The position numbers and the translations under genes are program-made. Below are positions 43,149 to 52,296 of a stretch of 64,000 bases of DNA, one piece after another. The stretch is from contig CANQMR010000009.1 of the NCBI GenBank assembly GCA_947625015.1, forward strand, positions 1 through 64,000, written 5' to 3'. Origin of the DNA: an uncultured Lachnospiraceae bacterium. GTDB lineage: Bacteria > Bacillota > Clostridia > Lachnospirales > Lachnospiraceae. The notes beneath the pieces were generated by a model. That model saw only the letters and a program-made list of their open reading frames with translations, was not told where the DNA came from and made no database searches. Position 1 is the first letter of the stretch. Each line of letters starts with the position of its first letter.

Positions 43149-44225
43149 TTATTTATCTCCGAAGGAGATACCCAGCATTCTTGCATTCTGCACAATGCTG
43201 TCCTCAGGAGATACATATTTTAACTTGCCCGCAGAATCGGAAAGGGCAATATCGGTTACCTCATTATCCTTTAACACAACCAGACGCCCGTATTTTTCAT
43301 CCTTAATCAACTGCGCTGCATAAGCGCCAAACCGGGAAGACAAAACCCGGTCAAAAGCGTCCGGACTTCCGCCTCTCTGGGTATGACCCGGCACAGCGAT
43401 TCGTACCTCGCAGCCGCAGGTCTCTTTAATCTGCTCTGCAATTTCATAAGCAACAGAAGGGTACGGGCGGTTTGCCAGCTTTTCCTTTCTCTTTTTCTTA
43501 GGAAGGGCTGCATCCTCTTTGGAAATCGCGCCCTCCGCAACGGCGATAATGGAAAATCCCTTGCCCGCCTTGCTTCTCTTTTCAATCGCCTTGCAGACGC
43601 ACTTAATGTCATAAGGAATCTCCGGGAGCAGAATGACGTCGGCTCCTCCGGCAATACCGGCATGTAACGTAATATGTCCTACCTTGTGTCCCATAATCTC
43701 CACAATAAATACCCGGTTATGGGAAGCCGCTGTGGTGTGGATACAGTCAATGGCTGTCGTTGCAATATCTACGGCCGACTGGAAACCAAAGGTCATATCC
43801 GTTCCCCACAGGTCATTGTCAATCGTCTTTGGCAGTCCGATTACATTCAGTCCCTCCTCGCTTAAAAGGTTGGCTGTCTTCTGGGAACCGTTGCCTCCTA
43901 ATACCACCAGACAATCTAACTTTAACTTCTTGTAAGTCTCTTTCATGGCCTTAACCTTGTTAATCCCGTCTTCTGTGGGCTGGTCCATCAATTTAAACGG
44001 CTGGCGGGAACTGCCTAAGATCGTTCCGCCCTTTGTCAGGATGCCGGAAAAATCAGAAGCGCTAAGCTGCTTATAATTGTTGCGGATAAGCCCCTTATAC
44101 CCCTCTAAAAATCCGTAGATTTCCACATCCTTATACATATTGCAAAGTCCCTTAACCACGCCCCGCATGGTGGCGTTTAACGCCTGGCAGTCTCCGCCGC
44201 TTGTCAACATTCCTATTCTCTTCAT
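43149..44225 (-). CDS. pfkA: 6-phosphofructokinase, phosphoryl donor uncertain
   Basis: 358 residues. It phosphorylates fructose-6-phosphate in glycolysis. The N-terminal LTSGGDCQALNATMRG loop, the catalytic PKTIDND (132-138) and the sugar-phosphate motif EIMGHKVGHI with AVPGHTQRGG are present. The donor-site motif is GGNGS (110-114), not the GGDGS of ATP enzymes or the GGDDS of pyrophosphate enzymes. Lys in PKTIDND, rather than the Gly of classical ATP-PFK, is typical of pyrophosphate and mixed group III enzymes. It lies downstream of recR with its own AAGGAAGG site. Confidence 0.9.
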   Translation of the reverse strand: MKRIGMLTSGGDCQALNATMRGVVKGLCNMYKDVEIYGFLEGYKGLIRNNYKQLSASDFSGILTKGGTILGSSRQPFKLMDQPTEDGINKVKAMKETYKKLKLDCLVVLGGNGSQKTANLLSEEGLNVIGLPKTIDNDLWGTDMTFGFQSAVDIATTAIDCIHTTAASHNRVFIVEIMGHKVGHITLHAGIAGGADVILLPEIPYDIKCVCKAIEKRSKAGKGFSIIAVAEGAISKEDAALPKKKRKEKLANRPYPSVAYEIAEQIKETCGCEVRIAVPGHTQRGGSPDAFDRVLSSRFGAYAAQLIKDEKYGRLVVLKDNEVTDIALSDSAGKLKYVSPEDSIVQNARMLGISFGDK

Positions 44226-44273
44226 ATCCTTTCCTTCCTTTCGTATATATACTATTTATTATTATACCGTTTC

Positions 44274-44870
44274 TTACAAACTGACTCTGCCTTCTAAGGC
44301 CCTAAGCAGAGTTACCTCGTCGATACACTCCAAATCGCCTCCCACCGGTATGCCGGAAGCAATCCTTGTCACCTTAATGCCTGTTGGCTTTACCAGTTTA
44401 CTGATATACATGGCGGTAATCTCCCCCTCCACACCGGAATTGGTGGCAATAATCAACTCCTCCACATCTCCCCGCAAGCGGACGATTAACTCCTTTAACT
44501 TAATATCATCCTGGCCGATTCCCAGCTTCGGGGATATGGCGCCATGCAGCACATGATATACTCCGTCATATTTTCCTGTGCGCTCATAAGCCGCTAAGTC
44601 TCTGGGCGTCTCCACAACCATAATGGTCTTCTTGTCGCGTTTATCCGAGGCGCAGATCGGGCAGAGTTCCTGATCCGTCAGGGTATAACATTCCTTACAG
44701 TATTTTACATTTTCTCTGGCTGATAAAATGGTACCAGACAGGGATTTTACCTGCTCTAAAGGCATATTGATAATGTGATATGCCAGCCGTTGCGCCGACT
44801 TGCTCCCAATGCCCGGCAGCCTGCCTAACTCCTCAACCAGTTGATTTACCTGTTTGCTATATAAATCCAT
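44274..44870 (-). CDS. recR: Recombination protein RecR
   Basis: 198 residues, standard length. The helix-hairpin-helix (LVEELGRLPGIGSKSAQRLAYHI), the four-cysteine zinc finger (CKECYTLTDQELCPIC) and the Toprim domain (KTIMVVETPRDLAAYERTGKYDGVYHVLHGAISP) are in order. It works with RecF and RecO in loading RecA at gaps. Its ATG overlaps the ybaB stop by one base (TAATG), the normal coupling in the dnaX-ybaB-recR cluster. Confidence 0.96.
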   Translation of the reverse strand: MDLYSKQVNQLVEELGRLPGIGSKSAQRLAYHIINMPLEQVKSLSGTILSARENVKYCKECYTLTDQELCPICASDKRDKKTIMVVETPRDLAAYERTGKYDGVYHVLHGAISPKLGIGQDDIKLKELIVRLRGDVEELIIATNSGVEGEITAMYISKLVKPTGIKVTRIASGIPVGGDLECIDEVTLLRALEGRVSL

Positions 44871-45220
44871 TAGAATGGAAGTCCTCCCAATCCGCCCATA
44901 TTACCGGTAATCTTCGACATCTGCTGATTCTGGTCCTCCTCCTGCATACGGAGCGCCTCATTGACAGCGGCCATAATCAAATCTTCTAACATCTCAATAT
45001 CGTCCGGATCTACCACCTCCGGATCTAAATGTACCGATTCAATCTCCTTCTTACCGGAGACCACAACCTTGACTACTCCGCCGCCGGCAGACGCCTCATA
45101 GGTCTTTTCCTCCAACGCCTTTGCCTGCTCCTCCATCTGCTTCTGCATCTTCTGGGCCTGCTTCATCAGATTATTCATGTTGCCCGGCATGCCTCCGGGA
45201 AATCCTCCACGCTTTGCCAT
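44870..45220 (-). CDS. ybaB: YbaB/EbfC family nucleoid-associated protein
   Basis: 116 residues. The Gly/Met-rich N-terminus ([39 protein letters not shown]) and the core [41 protein letters not shown] are characteristic. The dimer binds DNA with little sequence specificity. It lies between dnaX (36 bases upstream) and recR (1-base overlap), the common arrangement in bacteria. AAAGGAGG precedes the ATG. Confidence 0.95.
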   Translation of the reverse strand: MAKRGGFPGGMPGNMNNLMKQAQKMQKQMEEQAKALEEKTYEASAGGGVVKVVVSGKKEIESVHLDPEVVDPDDIEMLEDLIMAAVNEALRMQEEDQNQQMSKITGNMGGLGGLPF

Positions 45221-45256
45221 TTTCGTAAATCCTCCTTTTATTCTTTGATATGGATT

Positions 45257-46903
45257 CTATTCTTCAATCATTATATCAAAACTAACTTTGTTCAAATTAA
45301 TGTTGGATATATTGGTCTCTGCAAGATTATTCTTTATCTGGCAGCTGATTTTCACTTCCTTACCCGTCAGGTCGGCAATCAGATTTTTCAAATCCTGTAA
45401 ATGCGGCTTACCCGGGTCGGAAAACTGCTGATAGCCTAACGCCCCTTTTCCAGCGTCAGTAAAGGACAAAATAATGGATTGGCGGTCCTCCCCTATATTG
45501 ATACTGGCCTCCTGCAATAAGGAAGCTGTAGAAACGCCCAGCTTTTCTTTCAACGGCTGCTCCTTAGAAATGGATTGAACCGCTTTGACAATCGCCGCCA
45601 TATCCGCCTGTTGCGCCGGGGTTAATTCCCTTTTGACAATCTTCTCCCTGTCAATCTCCAGCGCCGGTTCCGCCATCTGCTGTGCGGCTCCGTCTTCCCG
45701 CTTTTGCATCATCGCCGCCAGCTTATCCACATCTAATGATTCCAGACTTTGCTCCACCTTTCTTTCTAACGTCCGAAGCCGGTCTAAAATAGCGTCCTTA
45801 TGGCTATCCATCTGCGGGGTGCAAAGTTTAATTACTGCCAGTTCCAAAACAACCCGCTTTTGGGTGGCGTAACGCATCTGTCCGGAAAGTTCGGAAAAAA
45901 TGCGGATATACCGCATCAAGTCCTCCTGCTGCAACCGGTTTGCCACCTGCTTCATCGTGTCTAAATTATCGGCAGAAATATCCAGTTGGTCATTGACATG
46001 GTCTGTTGCCTGAAGCAGTAATAAGTTCCTCATATACCATGTAAAATCCGTTACAAACTGATTCAACTCTCTGCCCTGCCAGACCAATTCGTCAATTGTC
46101 TCTAAGGCGGCCATTGTCTCCTTTTCTGCAATATGCCCCATGAGCCGGTTAAACACTTCCGTATCAATCGTGCCCAAAACCTCTAAAACCTTTTCGTAGG
46201 TAAGCCGTTGCCCCAGATAAAAGGCAATGCACTGATCCAAAAGACTTAAGGCGTCCCGCATGGAGCCGTCCGCCATCTTTGCAATGTAACGGAGAGCTTT
46301 TTCCTCTGCTTCTATGCCCTCCCGCTCTAAAAGGTCCTCCAGCCGCTCACAGATTGTATCCAGACTAATCCGCCGAAAATTATATTTCTGACACCGGGAC
46401 AAAATCGTAATGGGGATCTTGTGCATCTCCGTCGTGGCAAAAATAAAAATTACATAGGGCGGCGGTTCTTCTATGGTTTTTAATAGCGCATTAAATGCCG
46501 TCGCCGGAATCTGGTGGGCCTCGTCAATGATGTACACCTTATATCTTCCCTGGGTGGGAGAATACTGGACCTCCTCCTTAATCCGGCGCATATTATCAAT
46601 CCCGTTATTCGTGGCGGCGTCTATCTCAATTACATTCATCGAATTACCCGCATTAATCGCCTGACAGGACGGGCACTGATTGCAGGGACTTCCGTCCTCC
46701 AATCTATGTTCACAGTTCACCGTCTTGGCAAACAGTCTCGCCACCGTAGTCTTACCGGTACCTCTCGTCCCGCAAAAAGCGTAGGCATGACCTAACCGGT
46801 CATGTAGAACCTGATTCTTCAATGTGGTGATAATATGCTCCTGACCCTTTACCTCTTCAAATTCATTTGGCCGCCATTTCCGGTACAAGGCCATATATGA
46901 CAT
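45257..46903 (-). CDS. dnaX: DNA polymerase III subunit gamma/tau
   Basis: 548 residues. AAA+ clamp-loader motifs: Walker A GTRGTGKTTVARLFAKT, the zinc module CEHRLEDGSPCNQCPSC, Walker B VYIIDEAH, and the sensor region FATTEMHKIPITILSRCQ. The C-terminal 180 residues are the less conserved tau-type tail. It loads the sliding clamp and organises the replisome. The flavodoxin/SCP2-like gene ends 21 bases upstream, so the two may be co-transcribed. Confidence 0.96.
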   Translation of the reverse strand: MSYMALYRKWRPNEFEEVKGQEHIITTLKNQVLHDRLGHAYAFCGTRGTGKTTVARLFAKTVNCEHRLEDGSPCNQCPSCQAINAGNSMNVIEIDAATNNGIDNMRRIKEEVQYSPTQGRYKVYIIDEAHQIPATAFNALLKTIEEPPPYVIFIFATTEMHKIPITILSRCQKYNFRRISLDTICERLEDLLEREGIEAEEKALRYIAKMADGSMRDALSLLDQCIAFYLGQRLTYEKVLEVLGTIDTEVFNRLMGHIAEKETMAALETIDELVWQGRELNQFVTDFTWYMRNLLLLQATDHVNDQLDISADNLDTMKQVANRLQQEDLMRYIRIFSELSGQMRYATQKRVVLELAVIKLCTPQMDSHKDAILDRLRTLERKVEQSLESLDVDKLAAMMQKREDGAAQQMAEPALEIDREKIVKRELTPAQQADMAAIVKAVQSISKEQPLKEKLGVSTASLLQEASINIGEDRQSIILSFTDAGKGALGYQQFSDPGKPHLQDLKNLIADLTGKEVKISCQIKNNLAETNISNINLNKVSFDIMIEE

Positions 46904-46924
46904 AACGCTTCACTTCCTAACTAT

Positions 46925-47989
46925 TTATTGAAACTGAAAAATGGTATCTAACATTCTAAGGGTTTTGAAATTACCTTTCGCCGAAATCTCTCCGGCCATA
47001 AACCCTTTCTGGAAGGTATTCTTTCCGCTTAGAATATTAACCAGTACCTTTGAGGTGGTTCTAAGCCTTACATCCGCTTCCTCCGTTGCCGCATAAAATA
47101 CCTTAACATTCTCCGGCGTCGCCTCGATATGGAGGACTACATTCTTATCTGAGAGAATAATCGCATAGGAAGCCGTAAAGTCCGGTTCCGGCTTGTAATG
47201 GTTTGCAAAAAAAGAAAAAAGCGTTTCCATATTCTTATCCGCCTGGGACTGCCCCTGCTCCTCTTTTTTCTCTTCTTCATTTTCATTAAAATCTTTTTCC
47301 TGGGCCTCCTCATACCGTCCGCTAAGCATTTTCTTAAACATAGCAGATAACTCTTCTATATCTTCTTTCTGCTGTTTCACATAGGTCTCGTCACTCACGA
47401 ATTTGGAGAGCTGCTCCCTTTCCTGCGGCGTCAGTTCTATGGTTCTGGTCTTTAACAAATTCATTCTAACTGCATAATTACTGGTAGGTAATCCATGAAC
47501 TTTCTGGTGTACGGAACGATAAAGAGATTCTGCCTTTTTTTCTATCAGATTCCTATACTCTTCATTCTTTTCAAACTCTTCCAAATTTTCTACATATGCC
47601 ACCAGACCGGTAATTGGAATGCCGCCAAGGGTTTCCCATGCTTTTACCAGACTAAATTCCACATCACGTTCTCCATAAGTCGTCGCCATAACAACCGGCA
47701 GCATATACTTTCCGCTTAATTGCTGCTTGTCGGCATACAGCCAGCACATATCCAGAAATTGCTGCATATTGCCTCCCATGCCGAACCACTCCACCGTTGT
47801 GGCAAGAATTACGCCATCTGCCTCCTGTAAGGTTGCCGGCAAAGTTGCAATGGCATTCTTTACTTCAAATATATTATACCGTTCAACCACTACCCGGAGA
47901 TCCGTCAGCACTTCGGTAATCTGATTCAGAACATATACGGTTGGATCATCCATTGTTCCTCTTCCGCCATAATAAATATTAATCTTCGT
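46925..47989 (-). CDS. Flavodoxin-fold NAD(P)H oxidoreductase-like protein with C-terminal SCP2-like domain
   Basis: The ORF track begins at the ATG at 47953, but the preceding in-frame codons KINIYYGGRGT form the missing first beta strand of a flavodoxin fold. GAGGTG lies 7 bases before an in-frame ACG at 47989, so a non-ATG start there is likely (about 354 residues). The N-terminal 190 residues have ADGVILATTVEWFGMGGNMQQFLDMCW and PVVMATTYGERDVE. A Glu/Lys-rich linker (EENEEEKKEEQGQSQ) leads to a sterol-carrier-like domain of about 100 residues (SDKNVVLHIEATPENVKVFYAATEEADVRLRTTSKVLVNILSGK). The substrate is unknown. Confidence 0.7.
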   Translation of the reverse strand, partial: TKINIYYGGRGTMDDPTVYVLNQITEVLTDLRVVVERYNIFEVKNAIATLPATLQEADGVILATTVEWFGMGGNMQQFLDMCWLYADKQQLSGKYMLPVVMATTYGERDVEFSLVKAWETLGGIPITGLVAYVENLEEFEKNEEYRNLIEKKAESLYRSVHQKVHGLPTSNYAVRMNLLKTRTIELTPQEREQLSKFVSDETYVKQQKEDIEELSAMFKKMLSGRYEEAQEKDFNENEEEKKEEQGQSQADKNMETLFSFFANHYKPEPDFTASYAIILSDKNVVLHIEATPENVKVFYAATEEADVRLRTTSKVLVNILSGKNTFQKGFMAGEISAKGNFKTLRMLDTIFQFQ

Positions 47990-48035
47990 GGGTCCTCACC
48001 TCATTTCATATACTTATCGGCATCTACGCTATTAA

Positions 48036-48072
48036 AAGAAGACCGTCCTTGCATGAATGCAATGACGGTCTC
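48036..48072 (-). terminator. Terminator of the Tad pilus operon
   Basis: On the minus strand AGACCGTC, TTGCAT and the matching ATGCAA, GACGGTCT form a long stem with small bulges, followed by TCTTCTTTT. It lies about 110 bases past the FHA gene stop. Confidence 0.8.
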
Positions 48073-48180
48073 TTTCCTGTTCGTATATAAGTTTACGAAA
48101 ATCACCGGTTTTGCAAATGCCTGATACCTGTTATAAGTATAGCTGAAAACCGCAAATTTTACAACTTAAAATAAAACAAA

Positions 48181-49428
48181 TTATAGTTTGTCAATAATCA
48201 ACCCATAATGGGCAACACCAATAGATTTTCCCGGCGGGACTTCATATTCTTTTCCGCTTTCCAGCCTACAGCCATTCATTATGGTTCCATTAGTAGAATT
48301 TAAATCTTCTATAAAGAGAGACCCGTCTCTTTGCGTCACTTTTAAATGCATCCGGCTTACTCCCTCTAAATTAAATACATAATCACAACTTTCCATGCTG
48401 CCTAATATACCCACTTCTTTATCCACATATATAGGCGGCCCATATTCCTCCCGATTGGGAATAAAATAAAACCCTTCCGGATATCCATCGGCCAAAATAT
48501 AATTAGCCAGCAATTTTGTTTCTTTATATTCAGGCACAGTCTCTAAATATTCTTCCATTATGGTATCAATACTTTCCGTTTTATCCATAAAAATATAGTA
48601 TATTCCCGTCGCCAGCAAAATCCCCAGCGCCACCAGAAGAATCCAGGAATCCTTATCAAAAAGAAAACCGAACATGAACAGCAGTAAAATAATCGCAACG
48701 GCATATGCTTCAAATAACATGATAATCTTAACAATTCTGCTTCTGGTTATATTATCCTTTCTCTGCATATCGTACTGTTCGGAAACCGCTTCTTCATCCG
48801 GATTCTTACTTTTTTTCAGGTCGTCTATATCGATCAACGGCTGGCCCATGCGAAGGGAATACATTTTACTGGGAATCTCCTTTTGTCCCAGTACATCAAT
48901 TCGATACTGAATGATATCCTCTGATGTAACGTCCGGATTGGTAATCAATGTATAAAAATCCGACAGAATCCGGGAGACCTCCTCATTCTGTCCTCTTGTC
49001 ATCTGCATCATCTCTTCGATAACCTCTTTTAACTGGCCATTATCCTGTCTCTCCATTGGGTTATAACAAAATTCCAAATGTCCGGTATTTATTTCCATAA
49101 AAATCCTGTCCATGTTCCAAACGATTCTGTCCTGAAATAAGAGAAAATCGTCAATGGTCTGTATAGCAGAAATTATGGAAATCAATATATTTTTCGTTAT
49201 TTCCGGTGTAAGCGGAAAATGCGCTAATATGGATTTCATTGTTGTGCGATACCGGAGAACATAATATAGTATACGCTTACCATTGTATTCCCTGATTTCA
49301 TACATTAAAAAATAAGGAATCTTAATCTGCTGCAATACTTCTGACTGATATCTGTCGATAACCATGTCTTCACAGGGCACCAACATATACGATTTAATTC
49401 CTTCTTTAAGAAACCGTACCGACTGCAA
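48181..49428 (-). CDS. DUF6382-like/FHA domain protein of the Tad operon
   Basis: About 415 residues from a TTG at 49428, chosen because AGGAGG lies 7 bases before it; the ATG at 49467 has no ribosome site and would overlap the upstream gene by 62 bases. Residues 1-190 form a Lachnospiraceae-type N-terminal domain (YMLVPCEDMVIDRYQSEVLQQIKIPYFLMYEIRE). Two spans lie at about 240-285. The C-terminal FHA domain (GILGSMESCDYVFNLEGVSRMHLKV, then DLNSTNGTIMNGCRL) should bind phosphothreonine. It likely links Ser/Thr phosphorylation to pilus assembly; this is inference. Confidence 0.8.
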   Translation of the reverse strand: MQSVRFLKEGIKSYMLVPCEDMVIDRYQSEVLQQIKIPYFLMYEIREYNGKRILYYVLRYRTTMKSILAHFPLTPEITKNILISIISAIQTIDDFLLFQDRIVWNMDRIFMEINTGHLEFCYNPMERQDNGQLKEVIEEMMQMTRGQNEEVSRILSDFYTLITNPDVTSEDIIQYRIDVLGQKEIPSKMYSLRMGQPLIDIDDLKKSKNPDEEAVSEQYDMQRKDNITRSRIVKIIMLFEAYAVAIILLLFMFGFLFDKDSWILLVALGILLATGIYYIFMDKTESIDTIMEEYLETVPEYKETKLLANYILADGYPEGFYFIPNREEYGPPIYVDKEVGILGSMESCDYVFNLEGVSRMHLKVTQRDGSLFIEDLNSTNGTIMNGCRLESGKEYEVPPGKSIGVAHYGLIIDKL

Positions 49429-49777
49429 TCTGCCACCTCCTAATTTTATCCGCGGGATCCTCTTCATTTCCCATTAACTCTATATTTATTTCATAGAAAC
49501 GATCTGTTTTCATCCCTCTGATTATCGTTGTGCTGCCCTGCCGTACAGTAGAAACATCTGCCCGCTCCCGAAGAATTTGAGATTTCGTTTCTGGTTTATA
49601 CAAACATTCTAACATACCTTGCATAATAAATCCATATTCTATTGTATAAAGAAAGAAATTTATGTATAAAACAATTACTCCTATATAGACCGGAATTAGC
49701 ATCGTCATTTCCACAATCGCACTTCCTCTGTTTTTTGGGGTGTGTTTTATGGATTCTTTTTTCTGATTGCCTCTCAT
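49406..49777 (-). CDS. TadE-like pseudopilin
   Basis: 123 residues. A basic N-terminus is followed by RGSAIVEMTMLIPVYIGVIVLYINFFLYTIEYG, the TadE-like motif with the conserved Glu and a single membrane span. The rest is an external domain. Such minor pseudopilins prime or regulate Tad pilus assembly and are processed by the TadV peptidase. It sits between the larger TadE-like gene and the FHA gene, overlapping the latter by 23 bases. Confidence 0.8.
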   Translation of the reverse strand: MRGNQKKESIKHTPKNRGSAIVEMTMLIPVYIGVIVLYINFFLYTIEYGFIMQGMLECLYKPETKSQILRERADVSTVRQGSTTIIRGMKTDRFYEINIELMGNEEDPADKIRRWQIAVGTVS

Positions 49778-49827
49778 TAATTATCCGCCTCCAATCAACG
49801 CATTCTACATACAACCGAACTTTTTTG

Positions 49828-50580
49828 TCAACCGCCGCATCTCTGACAGGGGTTTAGCCCTGCGGCTTCAGTTAGCAAAATTCTGATTACCGTCCGTTTC
49901 AATCCACTACATTCTTTTCTGGTATGATAGACCGTTCCCGTTTTTGCAACGTAGACCTCCTCATTACCGGTCTTATTCCCGCCGCAAAAGCTACAGGGCC
50001 GGTATCCTTTTTTCTGTCCGCTCCCGATTTGACGTATCTGCAAAGATAAATAACTGCAATTTCTGCTGGTGTGGTAAACAGACTCATTGGGCGTAATATA
50101 CACATATGTCCCGCCTCCACCGGGGTTTTCCTCTGCATCATACCCGACAAACGCTTTTTTCTTTACGCCCACACGCATTTTTATATATTGTTTTCCCAAT
50201 AAGGGTACTTGAAATCCCACCCAGAAATCCGCCCGCGCGACAAAAATTTTTCTATTCTGTTTGTCCGGTATTATACTAATGATAATTCCTTTTTTCCCAT
50301 TTCTGACCGCGTTTTCTACATTTACATCCGCTCCCAGATATGTATTAAACTGCTTTGTTAATATCCCTGCGTCTACGACATATCCGGTCTGGTTTCCCAC
50401 TCCTGTTTTTTTCTTCAGATAGCCGTAAAGCGCCGTATCATCTGCCGCTGCCGCCAGACTCTGATGAATATGCGCTTCCGCTAATAACGCCATGGCCAAC
50501 CCGCCTACCGCCAGGAAAAAAAACAAAAACAAGGGTACCACCAGACACGCCTCCACTGTGGCGTATCCTCTGTTTTTCAT
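49828..50580 (-). CDS. TadE-like protein with two C-terminal Cys/His motifs
   Basis: 250 residues from the ATG at 50580 (AAGAGG upstream); the ATG nine codons earlier lacks a site. The N-terminus RGYATVEACLVVPLFLFFFLAVGGLAMALLAEA is the pseudopilin signature and span. After a beta-rich part the C-terminal 90 residues hold two copies of a metal-site-like motif: VYHTSRNCSYL with YRPCSFCGG, and VYHTRKECSGL with LNPCQRCGG. Each has one His and three Cys in a zinc-ribbon-like pattern. This extension is unusual for TadE proteins and suggests an extracellular metal-stabilised head. Confidence 0.8.
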   Translation of the reverse strand: MKNRGYATVEACLVVPLFLFFFLAVGGLAMALLAEAHIHQSLAAAADDTALYGYLKKKTGVGNQTGYVVDAGILTKQFNTYLGADVNVENAVRNGKKGIIISIIPDKQNRKIFVARADFWVGFQVPLLGKQYIKMRVGVKKKAFVGYDAEENPGGGGTYVYITPNESVYHTSRNCSYLSLQIRQIGSGQKKGYRPCSFCGGNKTGNEEVYVAKTGTVYHTRKECSGLKRTVIRILLTEAAGLNPCQRCGG

Positions 50581-50756
50581 ACGGCATCGCCTCTTTTCCT
50601 TATTCATTTGTTAATATTGTACTGTATGTATTTAAAAGTTCTTATATAAACTATCCTGTTCGCACCTGGAGAAATTTTTTAAATCATACTGAATTTATAA
50701 TGGGACTATTTTATATAAGAACTTATAAAAAAATACAGTATCTGCTTTCCGGCTTT

Positions 50757-52238
50757 TTAATATGCTAAATTTTCTTCAAAATAATAATGATAAACTTCCG
50801 CCGATCCTTCATTTACAAAAAACGGGTCAACCTGGATTTGTCCCTGTACGGTCATTTCGCCCACGCAGTTTGTTATACAAAAGGCCGGATCTTCTTTTCG
50901 GATATTAAGTTCCATTAAATCCAACATTCTGGCATAACATCCATCCAATGCCTTCCCCCTTTTTCCTGCCAGCAGAATTATCAGATATTCCTCATAAGAC
51001 AGTCCGGTTTTTACTTTCTTGGTTTGGTTTCCGGAAAGCAGGCTCTTTAATTGGGTATTCCAGTTCTCTTTTGTTTTGCAATAGGCAATTTCTTCCCCTG
51101 CCAGCAGGGCTTTCATCTCGCACAGAGTTTCTCCATACGCCCAACAGCCCAAAAGCAAATATTTAACCACTTCCATTAAAGCCGGCGTTCCCGTCGCCGT
51201 ACAGATACCCGCCGCTACCGTAAGCGCCTCGCTTTTTTTCTCGGTATCCGTTAAAAGATACGCATAATTTACCGGCATTCTTAACCAGATAATTTCGTCT
51301 ACTACCGCCTGTAAATTATCGTAATCACAGGATTTTCCTTTTAATATGTATTCCACTTCACACTGCATAACACAATCCGGTATCTGCTCTGTAGCATGGG
51401 AAAAATTACTGCCTGCATAATCTGCAAAAGCCGCCTGCTGTACTAAGGGATGAATATCATTATCCCCGGCGCTCTCCTTCAGAAAACTTTTTAGAAAAGA
51501 AATATCCTGAAAACAATTATCTTTTATTTTGTCCTGTTCCTTTTCATATGCCGCGGATGGGGACATACTAAAATCCTGTTCCTTTTTAGAAATGGCGTTA
51601 CCCGGCATTACAACGGACAGTATCCCAAATTTCAAAGCCTCTTTTAATGTCTCTCTTGGATCTTCTGTTTCCGGCTTTTCCTCCGGCCCCTGTTGTTCCT
51701 CAACATGGTTTTTTTGTGTATCTTCATCAGATACCGGAATCTCTACGCCGTTTCTCTCCGTTTCACCGGCCGCGCTTTCAATGTCGCTGGTATTTTCCTT
51801 TAATTTTTCTGCAACCTCTTTTATTCGATTCAACGCTCCCGCTGCCTTTTCATATTCTGCAACCTGCTCTTTTACCTGACTTAAATTTTTCCATAATATA
51901 TCCTTCTTATCAACAAGCGCTATTTCTTCAACCGTAAAAGTATACAGATTCGTATCTTTTTCTCCATTTAAGGAAACCTCAAGATAGTCCTGCATTTTTT
52001 CTTCGGCTAACGCCGCGCTCCCTGTTCCATAGGTGGGATCCATAAATAATAAATGGTATCTCTCAAATAACATATTGTGATAATCCGCCAAAATGCTGGA
52101 GCGCATACTATGAACACAGGACAGCATTTTTACTCTGCCCATATGAATTTTTACCGCCTCCAGTGCAGTGAAGGTAAATAACAGTAAAACACTGATTATC
52201 AAAGTAAAAAATACCGTTGTATATCCCTTGTTATTCAT
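50757..52238 (-). CDS. DUF5702-like Tad-locus protein
   Basis: 493 residues from the ATG at 52238 with GGAGGTG just upstream. The N-terminus MNNKGYTTVFFTLIISVLLLFTFTALEAVKIHMGR is a pseudopilin-like leader plus one span. The large external part (about 40-493) has a helical stretch and an acidic low-complexity insert (EEQQGPEEKPETEDPRETL). Proteins of this kind are found with Tad loci in Lachnospiraceae in the place of TadG; function unknown. It follows the flp gene by about 58 bases. Confidence 0.7.
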   Translation of the reverse strand: MNNKGYTTVFFTLIISVLLLFTFTALEAVKIHMGRVKMLSCVHSMRSSILADYHNMLFERYHLLFMDPTYGTGSAALAEEKMQDYLEVSLNGEKDTNLYTFTVEEIALVDKKDILWKNLSQVKEQVAEYEKAAGALNRIKEVAEKLKENTSDIESAAGETERNGVEIPVSDEDTQKNHVEEQQGPEEKPETEDPRETLKEALKFGILSVVMPGNAISKKEQDFSMSPSAAYEKEQDKIKDNCFQDISFLKSFLKESAGDNDIHPLVQQAAFADYAGSNFSHATEQIPDCVMQCEVEYILKGKSCDYDNLQAVVDEIIWLRMPVNYAYLLTDTEKKSEALTVAAGICTATGTPALMEVVKYLLLGCWAYGETLCEMKALLAGEEIAYCKTKENWNTQLKSLLSGNQTKKVKTGLSYEEYLIILLAGKRGKALDGCYARMLDLMELNIRKEDPAFCITNCVGEMTVQGQIQVDPFFVNEGSAEVYHYYFEENLAY

Positions 52239-52296
52239 AGTACACCTCCAAAAATTCTTGCTGGTTTTCCGGTCGCATCCGGTAATATTTCTTAGT

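Noticed and set aside
42683-43216. 177-residue version of the small protein after pfkA
   Set aside because: The first 49 codons overlap the pfkA 3-prime end and lack a ribosome site; the internal ATG at 43069 has AAGGAG at the right distance.
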